Source of the DNA: Bog-564 sp035509915
GTDB lineage: Bacteria; Actinomycetota; Acidimicrobiia; Acidimicrobiales; UBA8190
NCBI GenBank assembly: GCA_035509915.1
Contig: DATKIB010000011.1
Coordinates: 1-24,071 of the forward strand
Reading direction: 5' to 3'
DNA: 24,071 nt
The translations under genes were made by a program, and so were the position numbers. Below are positions 21,921 to 24,071 of this stretch, piece by piece. Position 1 is the stretch's first letter. Every line of letters starts with the position of its first letter. A model generated the notes under the pieces. That model saw nothing but the letters and a program-made list of their open reading frames with translations, did not search any database and was not told the DNA's origin.

Positions 21921-23523
21921 ACGCCTTGTAGTCAGTATCGCGGACCCTGGCTATCTCCTTGAAGAGCTTCGGCCGTCCGCCGGAGTTCAAGAGGTACCGG
22001 CGAGGCTTTCCGGGGATGTTGGTGCCGAAGTAGTAGCTCTTCTCAGTGAACGAAGAGAAAGCCACGTTGCGTTCGATCATCTCGCACCACCGCTCCTCGG
22101 CTTCGAGTGTCACCTCGATCACGTCGTAGTCATGATCACGAAGGTAGACGAGCGTCTCGGTCACGAAGTCGACCTGGTCGCCGTTGTACCGCGGGTTGTT
22201 GCCAGCGGCAGCGTGGGGCCCGCCGGGGAAGAAGAGATTCGGGAAGTTGGTGGTCTGCACGCCGAGGAACGTCGTTGGGCCGTCGGACCAGTGGTCGGTC
22301 AAGGCAAGGCCATCACGGCCACGGATGCCCATGCGTAGCAACGCCCCGGTGCCGAAGTCGAAACCGGTCGCCCACACGATGACGTCGAAGTCCCGCTCAC
22401 CATCGGTCGTTTGGATCCCGCGCTCGGTAACGCGGACTATCGGCGTCTCGATGAGGTCAACTAGCGAGACGTTCGGCTTGTTGAACGTCTCGTAGTAGCC
22501 GGTGACGAACGGAGGCCGCTTCTCCCCGAAACGGTGGTCCTTCGGGATGAGCTTCTCCACCATCTCGGGGTCCTCGACGATGCTCCTGACCTTGCCGGCC
22601 ACGAACTCGCACCACTCGGCGTTGGCCGCCTCGTTGAACAGCAGGTCGGTGTAGTTGCTGGTGAGCTTCGTGAAACCGGGGCTGTTCCACATCTTCTCGA
22701 AGAACGCACTCCGTTGTTCTGGCGAGTCGTCGAAGGCGGCGCGATCGTGCGGTTGGTGGAGGAACCCGTGCACCGACGTGTTGAGCACATCTCGGATCGA
22801 TTCGAAGTCAGCCCGCAGCTGCACCTGCTCGCCCGGCGTGATCGGCACGTTGTTGAGCGGCGTGCACCAGTTGGGGGTGCGCTGGTACACCGTCAGCGAT
22901 GCGACCTGGTCCGCGACGGCGGGGACGATTTGGACCCCGCTGGACCCAGTGCCGATGACCGCAACGCGTTTGCCGGCGAAGTCGACAGGTGACTGCGGCC
23001 ACAGACCGGTGTGGTACGACTCGCCGTCGAATTCCGCGAGCCCGGGCACGTCTGGGAAGTACGGCACCGAGAGGACTCCGGTGGCGGCGACGAGGAAGCG
23101 CGCCCTGTGCTCGCTGCCGTCGCCCGCCACGACGTTCCACGTCTCCGTCGCCTCGTCGAACCCGGCCGAGGTGACCTTGGTGCCGAAGCGCATGTTGCGC
23201 CGAAGGTCGAACCGGTCGACCACGTGGTTGAGATAACGCTCGGTCTCCGGCTGTCCTGCGAAGTGCTCCCCCCATTCCCACTCCTCGAACAGCCCCTTCG
23301 AGAACAGATAACCGTAGGCGTAGCTCTCGGAGTCGAACCGGGCCCCCGGATAGCGGTTCCAATACCATGTGCCCCCGACGCCACCACCCGCCTCGAGCAG
23401 GAGAGCCGAGAACCCGGCTTCCCGTGCCCGATAAAGCTGGTAGATGCCGGTGATACCGGCGCCCACGACGAGGACGTCGATCTCGGCGACGGGTTCGGCG
23501 TTTGCAGGAGGGGAGAACGACAT
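21853..23523 (-). CDS. Flavin-containing Baeyer-Villiger monooxygenase
   Basis: A 556-aa type-I Baeyer-Villiger monooxygenase, which converts a ketone plus O2 and NADPH into an ester or lactone. GAGITG (21-26) binds FAD, GTGSSG (191-196) binds NADPH, and FDGESYHTGLWP (165-176) matches the FxGxxxHxxxW[P/D] fingerprint. GTWYWNRYPGARFDSES (51-67) is also typical of cyclohexanone/steroid-type enzymes. The ATG at 23523 is only 14 nt from TATAAT on the minus strand (23543-23538), so its mRNA leader must be very short or absent. Box D fills that space. The C-terminal tail, from about 535, overlaps the cyclase gene by 68 bp and is Ala/Pro/Arg-rich. The substrate is not determinable from sequence. Confidence 0.94.
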   Translation of the reverse strand: MSFSPPANAEPVAEIDVLVVGAGITGIYQLYRAREAGFSALLLEAGGGVGGTWYWNRYPGARFDSESYAYGYLFSKGLFEEWEWGEHFAGQPETERYLNHVVDRFDLRRNMRFGTKVTSAGFDEATETWNVVAGDGSEHRARFLVAATGVLSVPYFPDVPGLAEFDGESYHTGLWPQSPVDFAGKRVAVIGTGSSGVQIVPAVADQVASLTVYQRTPNWCTPLNNVPITPGEQVQLRADFESIRDVLNTSVHGFLHQPHDRAAFDDSPEQRSAFFEKMWNSPGFTKLTSNYTDLLFNEAANAEWCEFVAGKVRSIVEDPEMVEKLIPKDHRFGEKRPPFVTGYYETFNKPNVSLVDLIETPIVRVTERGIQTTDGERDFDVIVWATGFDFGTGALLRMGIRGRDGLALTDHWSDGPTTFLGVQTTNFPNLFFPGGPHAAAGNNPRYNGDQVDFVTETLVYLRDHDYDVIEVTLEAEERWCEMIERNVAFSSFTEKSYYFGTNIPGKPRRYLLNSGGRPKLFKEIARVRDTDYKAFRLSRSASPVSPPRQAAAAGER

Positions 23524-23537
23524 TGTACCGAACGGTT
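23524..23537 (+). promoter_or_regulatory. Box D: operator between Baeyer-Villiger enzyme and P450
   Basis: TGTACCGAACGGTT differs from boxes B and C at one of 14 positions. It abuts the ATG of the Baeyer-Villiger gene and lies directly downstream of the TATAAT element on the minus strand, so it covers the predicted transcription start. Repressor binding here would block initiation. The divergent P450 starts 68 nt away on the plus strand. Confidence 0.75.
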
Positions 23538-23543
23538 ATTATA
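23538..23543 (-). promoter_or_regulatory. -10 element of Baeyer-Villiger monooxygenase
   Basis: TATAAT on the minus strand is a perfect match to the sigma-70 -10 consensus, 14 nt upstream of the ATG at 23523. It lies in a notably A/T-rich patch within a GC-rich window. The resulting mRNA leader would be about 7 nt, with no room for a ribosome binding site. No clear -35 is seen. Confidence 0.6.
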
Positions 23544-23604
23544 CGGACGTGACCGGCACGTGGCATTCCCACCGCCGGGCCGTCACCTTCTTCAAGGGGA
23601 CTTC

Positions 23605-24071
23605 ATGACGGACTACGACGCCACCGACTTCTTTCGCGGCCAAGAGTTCGTCGCCGACCCCTACCCGTACTACAACTTCATGCGCAGCCGGTGCCCCGTG
23701 CGCCGAGAGCCGCACCACGACGTGATGATGGTGACGGGCTACGACGAGGCGCTGGCCGTCTACCACGACCCGGTCCTGTTCTCTTCGTGCAATTCGGTGA
23801 CGGGGCCCTTCCCCGGCTTCCCGGTGCCACTGGAAGGTCGAGATGACGTGAGCGACCTCATCGAGCAGTACCGCGACGGGCTGCCCATGAGCGACCAGGT
23901 GATCACCTTCGACCCCCCGAAGCACACCGACCATCGCGGGCTGCTCATGAAGCTCCTCACGCCGGGGCGCCTCAAGGAGAACGAGGCGTTTATGTGGGAC
24001 TACGCCGACCGTCAGATCGACGAGTTCGTGGACAAGGGCTCGTGCGAGTTCGTCACCGAGTACGCCTCCCC
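23605..24071 (+). CDS. Cytochrome P450, N-terminal part, runs off the window
   Basis: The N-terminal 155 residues of a second P450. The ATG at 23605 has AGGGGA shortly upstream and begins MTDYDATDFFRGQEFVADPY. The DPYPYYNFMRSRCPV start and FDPPKHTDHRGLLMKLLTP (near 108-126, the B'-C region with its conserved H-x3-R) are clear bacterial P450 features. The heme loop and I helix are outside the window. It is divergent from the Baeyer-Villiger gene across a spacer with box D. It differs in sequence from the P450 at 14817-16034, so it is not a duplicate. The substrate is unknown. Confidence 0.88.
   Translation, partial: MTDYDATDFFRGQEFVADPYPYYNFMRSRCPVRREPHHDVMMVTGYDEALAVYHDPVLFSSCNSVTGPFPGFPVPLEGRDDVSDLIEQYRDGLPMSDQVITFDPPKHTDHRGLLMKLLTPGRLKENEAFMWDYADRQIDEFVDKGSCEFVTEYAS

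Noticed and set aside
23523..23542. TTGTAC...TATTAT as a -35/-10 pair for the plus-strand P450
   Set aside because: The spacing is only 8 nt, far below the 16-18 nt needed; the TATAAT on the minus strand is the better promoter element.
1..24071. CRISPR array, insertion sequence, integrase, tRNA or rRNA
   Set aside because: I saw no regularly spaced repeats, no transposase-like frame, no terminal inverted repeats, and no structural RNA sequence. A dedicated tRNA and IS search would settle this.

Overview
This is a high-GC window with short intergenic gaps, many GTG starts, an F420-type luciferase-like oxidoreductase, KshB-like and KstR2-like proteins, and clear AGGAG-type ribosome binding sites beside promoters that look leaderless. 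Together these suggest an actinobacterium, possibly an environmental Mycobacteriales or Acidimicrobiia lineage; the sequence alone does not fix the genus. All genes look intact except the first and last, which run off the window. I see no tRNA, rRNA, CRISPR array, transposase or phage gene, and no gene-free stretch over 300 bases.

Layout. (1) 1-1198, minus: N-terminal 399 residues of an acyl-CoA synthetase, divergent from (2) a plus-strand unit at 1395-5000: a three-domain ferredoxin reductase, a SnoaL-like protein and two adjacent acyl-CoA dehydrogenases, the second truncated. (3) 5062-9359, minus: acyl-CoA synthetase, SDR, crotonase and F420-type oxidoreductase, divergent from a KstR2-like TetR (9427-10056). 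(4) SDR (10069-10815, minus, behind a 23-codon leader ORF), divergent from a fused alpha+beta thiamine-diphosphate E1 dehydrogenase (10926-12917). (5) 12925-18308, minus: amidohydrolase, MFE2-type SDR, cytochrome P450, a second TetR overlapping the P450 by 4 nt, and an acyl-CoA dehydrogenase. (6) 18502-21920, plus: Rieske oxygenase alpha subunit, epimerase-like protein and cyclase-family protein. (7) 21853-23523, minus: Baeyer-Villiger monooxygenase, divergent from a second P450 that is cut by the window end.

How the genes fit together. The set reads as a catabolic island for a hydrophobic, probably alicyclic, terpenoid or steroid-like compound. P450s, the Rieske oxygenase with its reductase, and the Baeyer-Villiger enzyme would oxidise and open rings. 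Cyclase- and amidohydrolase-family enzymes would hydrolyse or decarboxylate products. The CoA ligases, dehydrogenases, crotonase and SDRs would carry out beta-oxidation-like steps. The substrate is inferred, not shown; no thiolase and no E2/E3 partner for the E1 enzyme are present.

The strongest non-coding signal is a repeated operator-like box, TGTACCGANCGGTT. It occurs in three separate divergent promoter regions: twice, as perfect inverted 14-mers, between the amidohydrolase and the Rieske oxygenase; once between the Baeyer-Villiger enzyme and P450; and in a more degenerate but palindromic form before the E1 fusion. This links distant transcription units into one probable TetR-controlled regulon.
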